Shown: one piece after another, positions 46,261-56,540 of the stretch
How positions within the stretch are numbered: the first letter of the stretch is position 1
How the letters are laid out: each line of letters begins with the position of its first letter
From: Streptomyces sp. yr375
GTDB lineage: Bacteria; Actinomycetota; Actinomycetes; Streptomycetales; Streptomycetaceae
NCBI RefSeq assembly: GCF_900110755.1
Contig: NZ_FOFF01000022.1
Coordinates: 1-64,000, forward strand
Direction: 5' to 3'
DNA: 64,000 nt
Notes under the pieces: model-generated
Seen by the model: only the letters and a program-made list of their open reading frames with translations
Told to the model about the DNA's origin: nothing
Databases searched by the model: none
Position numbers and translations under genes: made by a program

Positions 46261-46402
46261 CGGGTGCCGGGTGTTGGATTCCGGGTGTTGGATCCTGGGT
46301 TCCCTCACTCGTGTGGGTGGCGGAGTTATCCACAACTGGGCGGTAATCCCCGGAAATTGAGCAAGATCATCGCGGTTCGGTGAAGTGTCCGATGCTCGTC
46401 GC

Positions 46403-47530
46403 ATGGCACTTCGATCACGCTCACGCAGCACGAACGCGACCAGCGGCCCCGGCCGGTTTCCCGGCTCGGACGGCCGCTCCCACCGTCTCCGTCCACCTGG
46501 CGCCGGCCGGGCCGGACACCGGCATGCCTCGGCGGAGGAAGTCCGTCGTCGGGCGCGGGTGTTGTTCGCCGAGCGGGAACGAGAACGGGAGGACGAGCGG
46601 GAACGGGACCGGGAGCGGCGGGAGTTGGGGATGGGGCCGCCGGGTGGGGGTGACGGGGGTGGTGGGGTCGGTGGGGCGGGTGAGCGGCGGGTCGACGTCG
46701 GTGTGGGTGTCGATGTGGACGTCGATGGCGACTTCGAACTTGGCCCGGGCCACGGCCTCGGTGAGGATCGTGAGGGGAAGTCTGCTCGTGCCGCCGGGGC
46801 CTGGCAGGAGCGGGCGGGGCTGGCTCTGCGGGAGCGGATGCCGGTGTGGTTGCAGGCGCGCTGCGGCCTGGAACGCAGGAGCGTGCTCGCGCTCACGGTG
46901 CTGCTGCTCGCCGCCGCTGCCTTCGCCGTACAGCACTTCTGGGTCGGCCGGGCCCAGCCGGTACGGGCGCCTGAGGTGGTGCGAGCCGCGGCCCCTTTCG
47001 AAGCGGGTGAGCAGAGCCGGGGTGCCGAACCCCCCGGTTCCGTCGGCCCGCCGGGTATGGGGAGCACCGCCGGGCCCGAGATCGTGGTGGACGTCAGTGG
47101 CAAGGTGCGGAAGCCCGGGATTCACCGCCTTCCCGCTGGTTCACGGGTGGTCGACGCGTTGGGCGCGGCCGGTGGAGTGCGGCCGGGGACCAACACCGAC
47201 GGTCTCAATCGCGCCCGCTTCCTTGTGGACGGGGAGCAGGTCGTGGTCGGCGGCCCCGCGCCGGGCGGGGCTGCTGGTACGGGTGCGGGAACGGGGACAG
47301 TGGGTTCGGCCGGTGCCGGCGTGGGGGCTGGGCCGCCGGTTCCTGTGTCTCTCAACACGGCCACCGTGGATCAACTCGACACCTTGCCCGGTGTGGGGCC
47401 CGTGTTGGCGCAGCACATCGTCGACTACCGCGCGCAGCACGGCGGTTTCCGGTCGGTGGACGAACTGCGCGAGGTCAACGGCATCGGCGAGCGGCGCTTC
47501 GCCGACCTGCGGAACCTCGTGCGGCCATGA
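46403..47530 (+). CDS. comEA: ComEA-like DNA-binding membrane protein
   Basis: ATG 46403 gives 375 residues; GTG 46385 is an alternative, and neither has a clear ribosome site. A long N-terminal region is very rich in Arg/Glu (EREREREDERERDRERRE) and has a GVGVDVDVDGD stretch. One transmembrane helix lies at about 160-182. Then come a SLBB domain (IVVDVSGKVRKPGIHRLPAG) and a helix-hairpin-helix pair (VSLNTATVDQLDTLPGVGPV, VNGIGERRFADLRNLV) that binds DNA. The stop overlaps the comEC start as ATGA. The family acts as a DNA receptor in competence. Competence in Streptomyces is not established, so the role here may differ. Confidence 0.85.
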   Translation: MALRSRSRSTNATSGPGRFPGSDGRSHRLRPPGAGRAGHRHASAEEVRRRARVLFAEREREREDERERDRERRELGMGPPGGGDGGGGVGGAGERRVDVGVGVDVDVDGDFELGPGHGLGEDREGKSARAAGAWQERAGLALRERMPVWLQARCGLERRSVLALTVLLLAAAAFAVQHFWVGRAQPVRAPEVVRAAAPFEAGEQSRGAEPPGSVGPPGMGSTAGPEIVVDVSGKVRKPGIHRLPAGSRVVDALGAAGGVRPGTNTDGLNRARFLVDGEQVVVGGPAPGGAAGTGAGTGTVGSAGAGVGAGPPVPVSLNTATVDQLDTLPGVGPVLAQHIVDYRAQHGGFRSVDELREVNGIGERRFADLRNLVRP

Positions 47531-50190
47531 GGAGCGGGGGCAGCGAACACGCTGCGGCCGTCGATGTTCGGGCCGCGTCTGGTTCCGGTGTCCGGCAAGC
47601 CGTGCACGCGGCTTCCGGGAGGCGTCTGGGGGATGCGAACCCGCGTCAGGAAGGGCCGGTGGACCTACGGCTCGTACTGCCCGCGCTCGCGGCCTGGGCG
47701 ACGGCGGCGCTGACGTTGGACGCGCCGCCGGGGCTGGTCGGCGGCATCGTGATCGTCTGCCTGATGACCGCCGGTGCTCTGCTGATCGTGGGGCGTGGCA
47801 TGGGCGGCTTGCGGTCTTTCGGTGATCGGCCCGGTGATCGGCCCGGCGTTCCGCCCGGTGGTGGCCGGAAGGTCTGGGCCCGTGTCACCGTCGCCGCCTC
47901 GTTGCTCTGTGTGGCCGCGGCTGCCGCGTCGGCCGGGTTGCACGGGGCCGATCTGCGTCGGGGGCCGGTGCCGACGTTGGCACGGGAGTACGCGAACGTC
48001 ACCGCCGAGGTCGAGATCACCTCCGACCCGCGGCTCACCCGGCCCCGTGTCAGAGGCGACCACGTGACCCCGGACTCCGTCCTGATCAACGCGGAGGTGC
48101 GAAGTGTCGTAGGGGCGGCCGGGACCACGGGGACGACCGGGACGGCGGTGGCCACGCGCACCCCGGTGCTGGTGGTCGTGGACGTCGGGTCGAGCGGGGG
48201 CGCGGGTGGGCGGCGTGCGGCGCTCAGCGGGAGGAAGCGGGAGCCGTTCGGGGGCGGGGCGTGGCTGGGGTTGTTGCCGTCGGCTCGGGTGCGGGTGAGC
48301 GGGCGGTTGGTGCCTGCGTTGGCCGGTGGGGACCGGATCGCGGCTGTGTTGCGGGTGCGGGATCGCGCGGTGCCGTCGGTCGTGCGGGAACCGTCGGCTG
48401 CGCAGCGGTTGGCGGGGCGGTTGCGGACCGGACTGCGGGCGGCCACCGACGGACTGTCGGCGGATGCCAGGGCGCTGTTGCCGGGGCTGGTCGTCGGGGA
48501 CACCTCGCGGATCACGCCCGAGCTGGACGAGGCCTTCAAGGAGACGGATCTCGCACACACCCTCGCCGTTTCCGGGAGCAACCTCACGATCATCCTCGCC
48601 CTGCTCCTGGGCCCGCCCGGGCTGGCCCAGCATGTCGAGCGCCGCGGCCTGGCACCCCGTCTCGGCGTCCCCCTGCGAGCGACCGCGCTGCTCGGCGGAG
48701 CGCTCACGCTCGGATTCGTGGTGGTGTGCCGGCCCGACCCGAGTGTGCTGCGCGCCGCGGCCTGTGGAGCGATCGTGCTGCTCGCCCTGGCGACCGGCCG
48801 CCGCAGATCCCTCATCCCGGCGCTGGCGACAGCGGTGCTGCTGCTCGTGCTGTACGACCCGTGGCTGGCCCGGAGTTACGGGTTCCTGCTGTCCGTCCTG
48901 GCCACCGGGGCCCTGCTGACGCTGGCGCCGCGTTGGAGTGCCGCGCTGCGAAGGCGCCGGGTGCCGCCGCGGCTCGCGGAGGCGTTGGCGGCGGCGGGAG
49001 CCGCGCAGGCGCTGTGTGCGCCGGTCGTCGCCGTGCTGTCGGCGCGGGTGAGTCTGGTGGCGGTGCCCTGCAATCTGCTTGTGGAGTTCGCGGTCGCGCC
49101 GGCGACGGTGCTGGGTTTCGCGGTGCTGGCGACGGCGCCCGTGGCGATGCCGGTGGCCAAGGCGCTGGCGTGGTGCGCGAGTTGGCCGGCCGGGTGGATC
49201 GCGGGCGTGGCGCGGACCGGGGCGGCGCTGCCTGGCGGGGGAGTGGACTGGCCCGGGAGTTGGGGTGGGGCGCTGTTGCTCGCCCTTGTCACAGCCGGGG
49301 TCGTGCTGCTCGGGCGGCGCTTGTTGAGGCATCCGTGGCTGTGCGGGGTCTGCGGGGTGCTGCTTCTGCTGGCGGTGGTGCAGCCGCCGCCGCTGACTCG
49401 GGTGCTCACAGGCTGGCCGCCGCCAGGGTGGCGGCTGGCGATGTGCGATGTGGGGCAGGGCGACGCGACCGTCCTCGCGGCTGGTGAGGGAACCGGCGTG
49501 GTGGTGGACGCCGGGCCGGATCCGACGCCGGTCGACCGTTGCCTGCGCGCGCTCGGCATCACCCGGGTGCCGCTCGTCGTGCTCACCCACTTCCACGCCG
49601 ACCACGTGGCCGGACTGCCGGGGGTGCTGCGGGGACGAGAGGTGGGGGCGATCGAGACGACGGGGTTCGAGGAGCCGGTGGACCAGGTGGAGTTCGTACG
49701 CAAGGAGGCCCAGGCGCGGGGCGTTCCCGTGATGCGTGCCGTGGCCGGGGAGCGGCGGCGGGTCGGTGCTCTCGACTGGGAGGTGCTGTGGCCGCCACCG
49801 CGCCCCGCGCCGGAACCGGACGGGCCGAACGACGCGAGCGTGACGCTGCTCGTGCGGTCGGCCGGGCTGCGGATGCTGCTGCTCGGCGACCTCGAACCCC
49901 CGGCCCAGCAAGCCCTGTTGCGTTCCCCGGCGGCCGCGTCGCTGCGTGGAGTGGACGTCCTCAAGGTGGCGCATCATGGGTCGGCCTATCAGGACCCGGG
50001 GCTCATACGCGTGGTGGCGCCACGGCTGGCGTTGATCTCGTGCGGCGCGGACAACCCGTACGGGCATCCCGCACCCAGCACGGTCGCGGCGCTGCGCGCG
50101 GGAGGGGCGACGGTACTGCGGACGGACCGGGACGGGGTGTTGGCGGTCGTCTCGGGCGCGGGCGGGGAGGTACGAGTGGCACGAGACTGA
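47527..50190 (+). CDS. comEC: ComEC/Rec2-type channel with metallo-beta-lactamase domain
   Basis: ATG 47527 overlaps the comEA TGA, giving 887 residues. The N-terminal part has membrane helices and an outer DUF4131-like region. The competence domain (LTLDA, GLVVGDTSRITPELDEAFKETDLAHTLAVSG in part) has about ten helices. The C-terminal domain is a metallo-beta-lactamase fold: CDVGQGDATV (about residue 638), THFHADHVAGLPG (about 687) and KVAHHGSAYQ. In known systems ComEC translocates single-stranded DNA and the lactamase domain may cut the other strand. The stop codon runs into a tandem repeat. Confidence 0.92.
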   Translation: MRSGGSEHAAAVDVRAASGSGVRQAVHAASGRRLGDANPRQEGPVDLRLVLPALAAWATAALTLDAPPGLVGGIVIVCLMTAGALLIVGRGMGGLRSFGDRPGDRPGVPPGGGRKVWARVTVAASLLCVAAAAASAGLHGADLRRGPVPTLAREYANVTAEVEITSDPRLTRPRVRGDHVTPDSVLINAEVRSVVGAAGTTGTTGTAVATRTPVLVVVDVGSSGGAGGRRAALSGRKREPFGGGAWLGLLPSARVRVSGRLVPALAGGDRIAAVLRVRDRAVPSVVREPSAAQRLAGRLRTGLRAATDGLSADARALLPGLVVGDTSRITPELDEAFKETDLAHTLAVSGSNLTIILALLLGPPGLAQHVERRGLAPRLGVPLRATALLGGALTLGFVVVCRPDPSVLRAAACGAIVLLALATGRRRSLIPALATAVLLLVLYDPWLARSYGFLLSVLATGALLTLAPRWSAALRRRRVPPRLAEALAAAGAAQALCAPVVAVLSARVSLVAVPCNLLVEFAVAPATVLGFAVLATAPVAMPVAKALAWCASWPAGWIAGVARTGAALPGGGVDWPGSWGGALLLALVTAGVVLLGRRLLRHPWLCGVCGVLLLLAVVQPPPLTRVLTGWPPPGWRLAMCDVGQGDATVLAAGEGTGVVVDAGPDPTPVDRCLRALGITRVPLVVLTHFHADHVAGLPGVLRGREVGAIETTGFEEPVDQVEFVRKEAQARGVPVMRAVAGERRRVGALDWEVLWPPPRPAPEPDGPNDASVTLLVRSAGLRMLLLGDLEPPAQQALLRSPAAASLRGVDVLKVAHHGSAYQDPGLIRVVAPRLALISCGADNPYGHPAPSTVAALRAGGATVLRTDRDGVLAVVSGAGGEVRVARD

Positions 50191-50272
50191 GGTCACGAGG
50201 TCACGAGGTCACGAGGTCACGAGGTCATGAGGTCACGAGGTCACGAGGTCATGAGGTCACGAGGTCATGAGG
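50189..50272. repeat. Ten tandem GAGGTCAC/T units after comEC
   Basis: Ten 8-bp units GAGGTCAC or GAGGTCAT run from 50189 to 50268 and end in a partial GAGG, beginning at the comEC stop codon. The rest of the gap to 50521 holds no gene that I can support. Unit-number variation by slippage is likely. Confidence 0.95.
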
Positions 50273-50521
50273 GGATGGTGGGCTCGTGGCAGGGGTGGGG
50301 GATGAGTTGGAGGGGGTGTCGATGGTGCGGGCCGGGTACAAGTGGTGAGGCGGGGGTGGTGATCGGAAGGGTGGATTTCGGGCACACGGGGCTACTCGTG
50401 CGTAGTACAAGCACATCTGCTGGTTTCCCGTGATGTGGGCTTGTCTTGCCTCGAATGCCGCATCGGTGATCGAATGCTTCTTCGGCAGCAGGTGGTGTCA
50501 AGTCGCACAGGGGTGTCGTGG

Positions 50522-51415
50522 ATGTTGGGTCGTTGGCTGGAAAACCGTACGAACCGGGTGCAGCGGACGAGTCCCCTCGCTGCCGTCCATACCCCGGCGA
50601 ACGCCGGAGTGTTGAGCTGCCGGGTGCTCGATCCGGTCAAGGAGCCGGTGCCGCACGCGGAGTTCGCGGTGAGCGACGCGCGGGGGCGCAAGGTCGTCAG
50701 CGGCGGCACGGATCCCTTCGGGGCGTTCATGACGACGGTGCCGGCGGGGGAGTACCGGCTCGCGGTGTCCGCCGAGGGGTACACGCCCTACCGGGTGACC
50801 GCGACGGTCGGGGAGAACGCGCTGGCCTCGCTCGGTGATGTGACGCTCCAGGTCGCGCGGCCGCCGGAGCTGCCGGCGCCGGGGGACTGGGAGATCGAGC
50901 AGACGCATTCCTCGATCGGGTTCACCGCGCGGCACATCGGGCTCGCCCGGGTCCACGGGCGGTTCAACTCGTTCGCGGGGGCGGTGCGGATCGCCGAGCG
51001 GGTGGAGCAGTCGGCGATGCATGTGGTGATCGACGCGGCGTCCATCGACACGAACGTCGGGATGCGGGACGACCATCTGCGGTCGCCGGACTTCCTGGAC
51101 GTCGGGCGGTTTCCGACGCTGGAGTTCTACAGCGAGCGGTTCGTGCACAAGGGCGGCAGCCGGTGGGCCGTCACCGGGGCGCTGTCGCTGCACGGTGTGA
51201 CGCGGACGGTGACGCTGGACACCGAGTATCTCGGGATCGGCAACGGCATGGGCGGCGAGGTGCGGGCGGCCTGCCGGGCGCGGACCGAACTGCACCGGGA
51301 CGACTTCACCGTCAGTTGGCAGTCGATGCTGGCGCGGGGCATCGCGGTGGTCGGGCCCAGTATTCGTATCGAGTTGGACGTGCAGATCGTCCCCAAGAGT
51401 GGCCCCACGGGCTGA
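50522..51415 (+). CDS. YceI family protein with N-terminal carboxypeptidase-like domain
   Basis: ATG 50522 gives 297 residues. Residues about 35-115 fit a CarboxypepD regulatory-type beta-sandwich (LSCRVLDPVKEPVPHAEFAV, TTVPAGEYRLAVSAEGYTPYRV). Residues about 125-295 form a YceI lipocalin-like barrel (GDWEIEQTHSSIGFTARHIG, VHGRFNSFAGAVRI, IDTNVGMRDDHLRSPDF, LSLHGVTRTVTLD), a fold that binds polyisoprenoids. No signal peptide is evident, so it is probably cytoplasmic or membrane-peripheral. The ligand is unknown. The fusion is seen in other actinobacteria, I believe. Confidence 0.85.
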   Translation: MLGRWLENRTNRVQRTSPLAAVHTPANAGVLSCRVLDPVKEPVPHAEFAVSDARGRKVVSGGTDPFGAFMTTVPAGEYRLAVSAEGYTPYRVTATVGENALASLGDVTLQVARPPELPAPGDWEIEQTHSSIGFTARHIGLARVHGRFNSFAGAVRIAERVEQSAMHVVIDAASIDTNVGMRDDHLRSPDFLDVGRFPTLEFYSERFVHKGGSRWAVTGALSLHGVTRTVTLDTEYLGIGNGMGGEVRAACRARTELHRDDFTVSWQSMLARGIAVVGPSIRIELDVQIVPKSGPTG

Positions 51416-51457
51416 CCCGGCGGCCCGCCGCCCTCGCGGGTGCCTGAAAATGGTCCC

Positions 51458-51703
51458 GTGAGTGATGTGAGACATGTGCTGGTGCTGCCCGATCGCGATG
51501 CGGCGGAGGAGGCGGCGCAGGAGCTCGGTGAGCGCTTCGGCGTGCGCGAGGAGCCGCAGATCGTCCGGGACGCGTTGGCCGGGGAGGACGACGCGGAGGA
51601 CGCGCAGTGGCTCGTCCTGGTGCGCGACGAGGACGAGCGGCTGGACGCGGCGGCGCTGGACGCGTTCGCGGGCGAGTGGGAGGGCTGGCGGGAGGAGCCG
51701 TAG
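51458..51703 (+). CDS. Small acidic protein, possible RraB-like fold
   Basis: GTG 51458 gives 81 residues: SDVRHVLVLPDRDAAEEAAQ, LAGEDDAEDAQWLVLVRDED and AFAGEWEGWREEP. The beta-alpha-beta pattern and acidic composition recall RNase E regulator RraB-type domains in actinobacterial annotations, but I cannot confirm this by eye. It lies 54 bases before holA and is possibly co-transcribed. No membrane segment. Confidence 0.6.
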   Translation: MSDVRHVLVLPDRDAAEEAAQELGERFGVREEPQIVRDALAGEDDAEDAQWLVLVRDEDERLDAAALDAFAGEWEGWREEP

Positions 51704-51757
51704 GGCAGCGGGCCGCTCGGGGCCGCGTTGTCAGTGGGCCGTGCCATGCTTGGCGCA

Positions 51758-52747
51758 ATGGCCAGGAAGACTGCGAATGACGACCCTCTCGCCCCGGTGA
51801 CGCTTGCCGTGGGCCAGGAGGACCTCCTGCTCGACCGTGCCGTGCAGGAGGTGGTGGCCGCCGCCCGGGCCACCGACGCCGACACGGACGTACGTGACCT
51901 GACCTCGGACCAGTTGCAGCCCGGCACGCTCGCCGAGCTGACCAGCCCGTCGCTCTTCGCGGAGCGCAAGGTCGTGGTCGTACGCAACGCGCATGACCTG
52001 TCCGCCGACACGATCAAGGACGTCAAGGCGTATCTCGGGGCGCCCGCCGAGGAGATCACGCTCGTGCTGCTGCACGCCGGCGGGGTCAAGGGCAAGGCGC
52101 TGCTGGACGCGGCACGCAAGGCGGGGGCGCGCGAGGTGGCGTGCCCGAAGATGACCAAGCCGGCCGATCGGCTGGCTTTCACGAGACAGGAGTTCCGGGC
52201 GACCGGGCGGTCCGCGACGCCCGAGGCCTGCCAGGCGCTCGTCGACGCCATCGGCAGCGATCTGCGGGAGCTGGCGTCGGCGGTGACCCAGTTGGTCGCC
52301 GACGTTGAAGGGACCATCGACGAGGCGGTCGTCGGGCGGTACTACACGGGGCGGGCCGAGGCGTCGAGCTTCACCGTCGCCGACCGGGCGGTGGAGGGGC
52401 GCGCTGCGGAGGCGCTGGAGGCGCTGCGCTGGTCGCTGGCCACCGGCGTCGCGCCGGTGCTGATCACCAGCGCGCTCGCCCAGGGCGTACGGGCCATCGG
52501 CAAGCTGTCCTCCGCGCGCGGCGGCCGGCCGGCCGACCTCGCGCGGGAGCTGGGCATGCCGCCGTGGAAGATCGACCGGGTGCGGCAGCAGATGCGGGGG
52601 TGGACGCCGGACGGCGTCTCCGTCGCGCTGCGGGCCGTCGCCGAGGCGGACGCCGGAGTGAAGGGCGGGGGCGACGACCCCGAGTACGCCCTCGAGAAGG
52701 CCGTCGTGGCGGTCGCACGGGCGGCCCGCTCCGGGGGCCGCGGATAG
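51758..52747 (+). CDS. holA: DNA polymerase III subunit delta
   Basis: ATG 51758 gives 329 residues. The delta-subunit layout is visible: LAVGQEDLLLDRAVQEVVAA (AAA+-like N-domain without a P-loop), LTSPSLFAERKVVVVRNAH, ITLVLLHAGGVKGKALLDAA, and the C-terminal collar domain (RAAEALEALRWSLATGVAP, PWKIDRVRQQMRGW). It opens the sliding clamp in the clamp-loader complex. The neighbours comEC upstream and rpsT and lepA downstream give the order comEC-holA-rpsT-lepA, common in bacteria. Confidence 0.93.
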   Translation: MARKTANDDPLAPVTLAVGQEDLLLDRAVQEVVAAARATDADTDVRDLTSDQLQPGTLAELTSPSLFAERKVVVVRNAHDLSADTIKDVKAYLGAPAEEITLVLLHAGGVKGKALLDAARKAGAREVACPKMTKPADRLAFTRQEFRATGRSATPEACQALVDAIGSDLRELASAVTQLVADVEGTIDEAVVGRYYTGRAEASSFTVADRAVEGRAAEALEALRWSLATGVAPVLITSALAQGVRAIGKLSSARGGRPADLARELGMPPWKIDRVRQQMRGWTPDGVSVALRAVAEADAGVKGGGDDPEYALEKAVVAVARAARSGGRG

Positions 52748-52792
52748 CAACCCGAGGGCCGCCCGGCAGCAGCCCGACAGCAACCCTTCTCG

Positions 52793-52822
52793 GGGCCCGG
52801 GCCCGGGCCCGGGCCCGGGCCC
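52793..52822. repeat. Five tandem GGGCCC units
   Basis: Five perfect 6-bp palindromic units followed by GGG. The tract is self-complementary and prone to slippage. It begins a 580-base repetitive gap between holA and the NTF2-like gene. Confidence 0.95.
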
Positions 52823-52853
52823 GGGCTCGGCACTCGGGGCTCGGGGCTCGGCG

Positions 52854-53127
52854 GGGCTTCCCAAGGCGGGGGCTTCCCGGCGCGGGCGGGGCGCGGCCTC
52901 CCCGGGGCTTTTCCAGGGCAAGCCTTCTCAGGGCGGGCCTCCCTGGGGCTTTTCCGGGGCAACCCTTCAGGGCGGGCCTTCCCGGGGCTCTCCGGGGCTC
53001 TTCGGGCTTCCCAGGGTGGGGGCCTTCCCGGCGCTGGCTGGGCGGGCCTCGCCGGGGCTTTTCCGGGGCAACCCTTCTCAGGGCAGGCCTCCCCGGGGCT
53101 CTCCCCGGACAACCCTTCAGGGCAGGT
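52854..53127. repeat. 150-bp-offset direct repeat with internal ~41-bp units
   Basis: The stretch 52854-52977 aligns with 53004-53127 at a constant offset of 150 bases with few differences (both hold GGGCTTCCC, GGCTTTTCC, GGGGCAACCCTTCAGGGC). Inside each copy a unit with GGGGCTTTTCC and CCTTCTCAGGGC recurs after about 41 bases. It contains many CCCCGGGG palindromes. No gene is supported: an open frame across it has no ribosome site and no coding bias. Confidence 0.85.
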
Positions 53128-53331
53128 TTACCCCGGGCCATCAGGGCGGGCTTCCCCAGGGTTTCCGAAGGTGCCCCCCTGGTGCCCTCCTGCGAGGTGA
53201 TCCGGTCGCCCCTGGGGGGTTGGTCCAGTCGCCCTTGGGAGGGGGTGATCCAGTCGCCGTTCCCCCGTCGGGGAGGAGAATCGGTCCTAGCGGCCGCACA
53301 GGGCCGACGCATGCGAAAGGTGGCGATCGAC

Positions 53332-53727
53332 ATGGCTGAACACCCGCACGCACTGCTCGTCCGTAAGGGATACGAGGCCTTCACGCGCGGAGACATGGAC
53401 ACTCTGCGCGGAATGATGACGGGGGACTGTACGCACCACGTGCCCGGTTCGCACTCGCTCTCCGGGGACTTCAAGGGCCTCGACGCCATCATCGACATGT
53501 ACGGTCGGCTCTTCTCGGAGACGGGCGGCTCGATGCGCGTCGAGTTGCAGAACGTACTCGTCGACGGCCGCGGGCACGCGGTCTCCCTGCACCGCTTCGT
53601 CGCCGACCGCAACGGCAAGCACATCGACGACACGGGCGGCATCGTGTTCCGGATCGTCGGAGACAAGATGACCGACCTCGACGAGTGCGTCGCGGACATC
53701 GACAAGGCCAACGAGTTCTGGGCGTGA
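53332..53727 (+). CDS. NTF2/SnoaL-like domain protein
   Basis: ATG 53332 is preceded by AAAGGTGG at an ideal distance, giving 131 residues; ATG 53311 is in frame but lacks one. MAEHPHALLVRKGYEAFTRG, DMDTLRGMMTGDCTHHVPG and RLFSETGGSMRVELQNVLVD show the cone-shaped SnoaL-like fold of ketosteroid isomerases and cyclases. Ligand or reaction unknown. It follows the repetitive tract and ends before a strong terminator shared with the convergent rpsT. Confidence 0.85.
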   Translation: MAEHPHALLVRKGYEAFTRGDMDTLRGMMTGDCTHHVPGSHSLSGDFKGLDAIIDMYGRLFSETGGSMRVELQNVLVDGRGHAVSLHRFVADRNGKHIDDTGGIVFRIVGDKMTDLDECVADIDKANEFWA

Positions 53728-53760
53728 GCCCGCGCAACCCATCAGGGCATCCGGAGCATG

Positions 53761-53809
53761 CCGGAGGCCCCGGTGTCGCCCTTGGGAAGGGCGGCACCGG
53801 GGCCTCCGG
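53761..53809. terminator. Strong terminator between the NTF2-like gene and rpsT
   Basis: CCGGAGGCCCCGGTG (53761-53775) and CACCGGGGCCTCCGG (53795-53809) form a 15-bp stem, and GCCCTT/AAGGGC extends it inward. It can serve both convergent genes. Confidence 0.85.
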
Positions 53810-53925
53810 TTCACGCTGATCAAGCTGGTGTGAGCCCGTACCCGCGTGGCGAACGCAGTCGCGCACAGGCTCGAGGGTGCCGGACGGGAGCGGAGAGAGA
53901 GGGCCCGCTGGACCCCTCCGGCGAT

Positions 53926-53981
53926 CAGATCAGTTCAGATCAGTTGAAGAACTCACCGAAGAACTCGGCGAAGAGCTCAGC
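53926..53981. repeat. Short tandem repeats at the 3' end of rpsT
   Basis: CAGATCAGTT occurs twice head to tail (53926-53945), followed by three 12-bp units GAAGAACTCACC, GAAGAACTCGGC, GAAGAGCTCAGC (53946-53981). The last unit includes the rpsT stop codon. Confidence 0.85.
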
Positions 53982-54243
53982 CCTTGAGGGACTCGACCTT
54001 GGAAGCAAGCGCCGACTTCTTGTTGGCGGCCTGGTTCTTGTGGATGACGCCCTTCGAGACGGCCTTGTCGAGCTGACGCGCGGCAGCGCGCTGGTACTCG
54101 GTGGCCTTCTCGACGTCACCCGCGGCAGCGGCCTCACGGGCCTTGCGGACCGCGGTCTTCAGAGACGACTTGACGGCCTTGTTGCGCAGCCGAGCCTTCT
54201 CGTTGGTCTTGTTCCGCTTGATCTGGGACTTGATGTTCGCCAC
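53977..54243 (-). CDS. rpsT: Ribosomal protein S20
   Basis: GTG 54243 gives 88 residues: VANIKSQIKRNKTNEKARLRN at the start (in part), KSSLKTAVRKAREAA, and GVIHKNQAANKKSALASKV. This is the S20 three-helix protein that binds 16S rRNA. It is transcribed opposite to holA and lepA, as is usual. The start is fixed by the universal ANIKSQIKR N-terminus; upstream codons read as non-protein. Confidence 0.96.
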   Translation of the reverse strand: MANIKSQIKRNKTNEKARLRNKAVKSSLKTAVRKAREAAAAGDVEKATEYQRAAARQLDKAVSKGVIHKNQAANKKSALASKVESLKG

Positions 54244-54312
54244 GAAGTAAGCCTCTTCTATTTCAGGTTTCCGATGTGCCTCACGCTGAGAGGGCACGAG
54301 ACACAGCTAGCC

Positions 54313-54342
54313 AGACTACCAGCGGCCCGGCGAGTGGCCCAA
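54313..54342 (-). promoter_or_regulatory. Probable rpsT promoter
   Basis: On the minus strand TTGGGC (54342-54337) is followed after 18 bases by TAGTCT (54318-54313), leaving a leader of about 63 bases before the rpsT GTG. Confidence 0.5.
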
Positions 54343-54439
54343 ACCGGTCCCCGGTCGCCGCCCGTGGGACCATGGAGCCTACGTATCGATCCGACCCGAG
54401 CCGCTGACCCTGCGGATATCTCAAGAATCAGGACCCTGC

Positions 54440-56308
<1,869 letters not shown>

Positions 56309-56350
56309 CCGGGGCGGACACCGGTCCGAGTCGGGACGACCGCAGGTTCA

Positions 56351-56384
56351 CGGGGTCCGGCGCGCTGCGGCGTGCCGGACCCCG
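56351..56384 (+). terminator. Terminator after lepA
   Basis: CGGGGTCCGGC (56351-56361) and GCCGGACCCCG (56374-56384) form an 11-bp stem with a 12-nt loop; no T-run. Confidence 0.8.
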
Positions 56385-56388
56385 TGCT

Positions 56389-56423
56389 TGTGTTCAGGTG
56401 AACTGTGCCTGTGTTCAGGTGAA
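56389..56423. repeat. Two direct TGTGTTCAGGTGAA repeats upstream of the acyl-CoA ligase
   Basis: Perfect 14-bp copies at 56389-56402 and 56410-56423, 21 bases apart, two helical turns. They lie just before the candidate promoter, a position suited to an activator. Confidence 0.7.
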
Positions 56424-56442
56424 AGTGACCCTCTGTCGCCCC

Positions 56443-56500
56443 TTACGCCCCGGGCGGTCGCCCTCTAACCTGAACCCAGCCCGGATAGTTACTCATGAGT
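56443..56500 (+). promoter_or_regulatory. Promoter and operator candidate of the acyl-CoA ligase gene
   Basis: TTACGC (56443-56448), 17-base spacer, TAACCT (56466-56471). Just downstream of the predicted start lies the palindrome ACTCATGAGT (56491-56500) within GTTACTCATGAGTTAAAC. This resembles operators of TetR-type regulators of fatty-acid genes, but the regulator is not identified. Confidence 0.4.
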
Positions 56501-56540
56501 TAAACAAGCCAGCCGCATCGCCGCGGGCCCGGAGGATGTC

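Noticed and set aside
50189..50272. CRISPR-like array
   Set aside because: The 8-bp units are contiguous with no spacers, so this is a simple tandem repeat. No cas genes are present, and no other array was seen in the window.
52564..53727. An open frame running from inside holA through the repeat block into the NTF2-like gene, with a repeated Leu-Pro-Gly-Ala peptide
   Set aside because: The in-frame continuity follows from the repeat period and high G+C. The true start at 53332 has an ideal ribosome site, and the upstream part overlaps holA and lacks coding bias.
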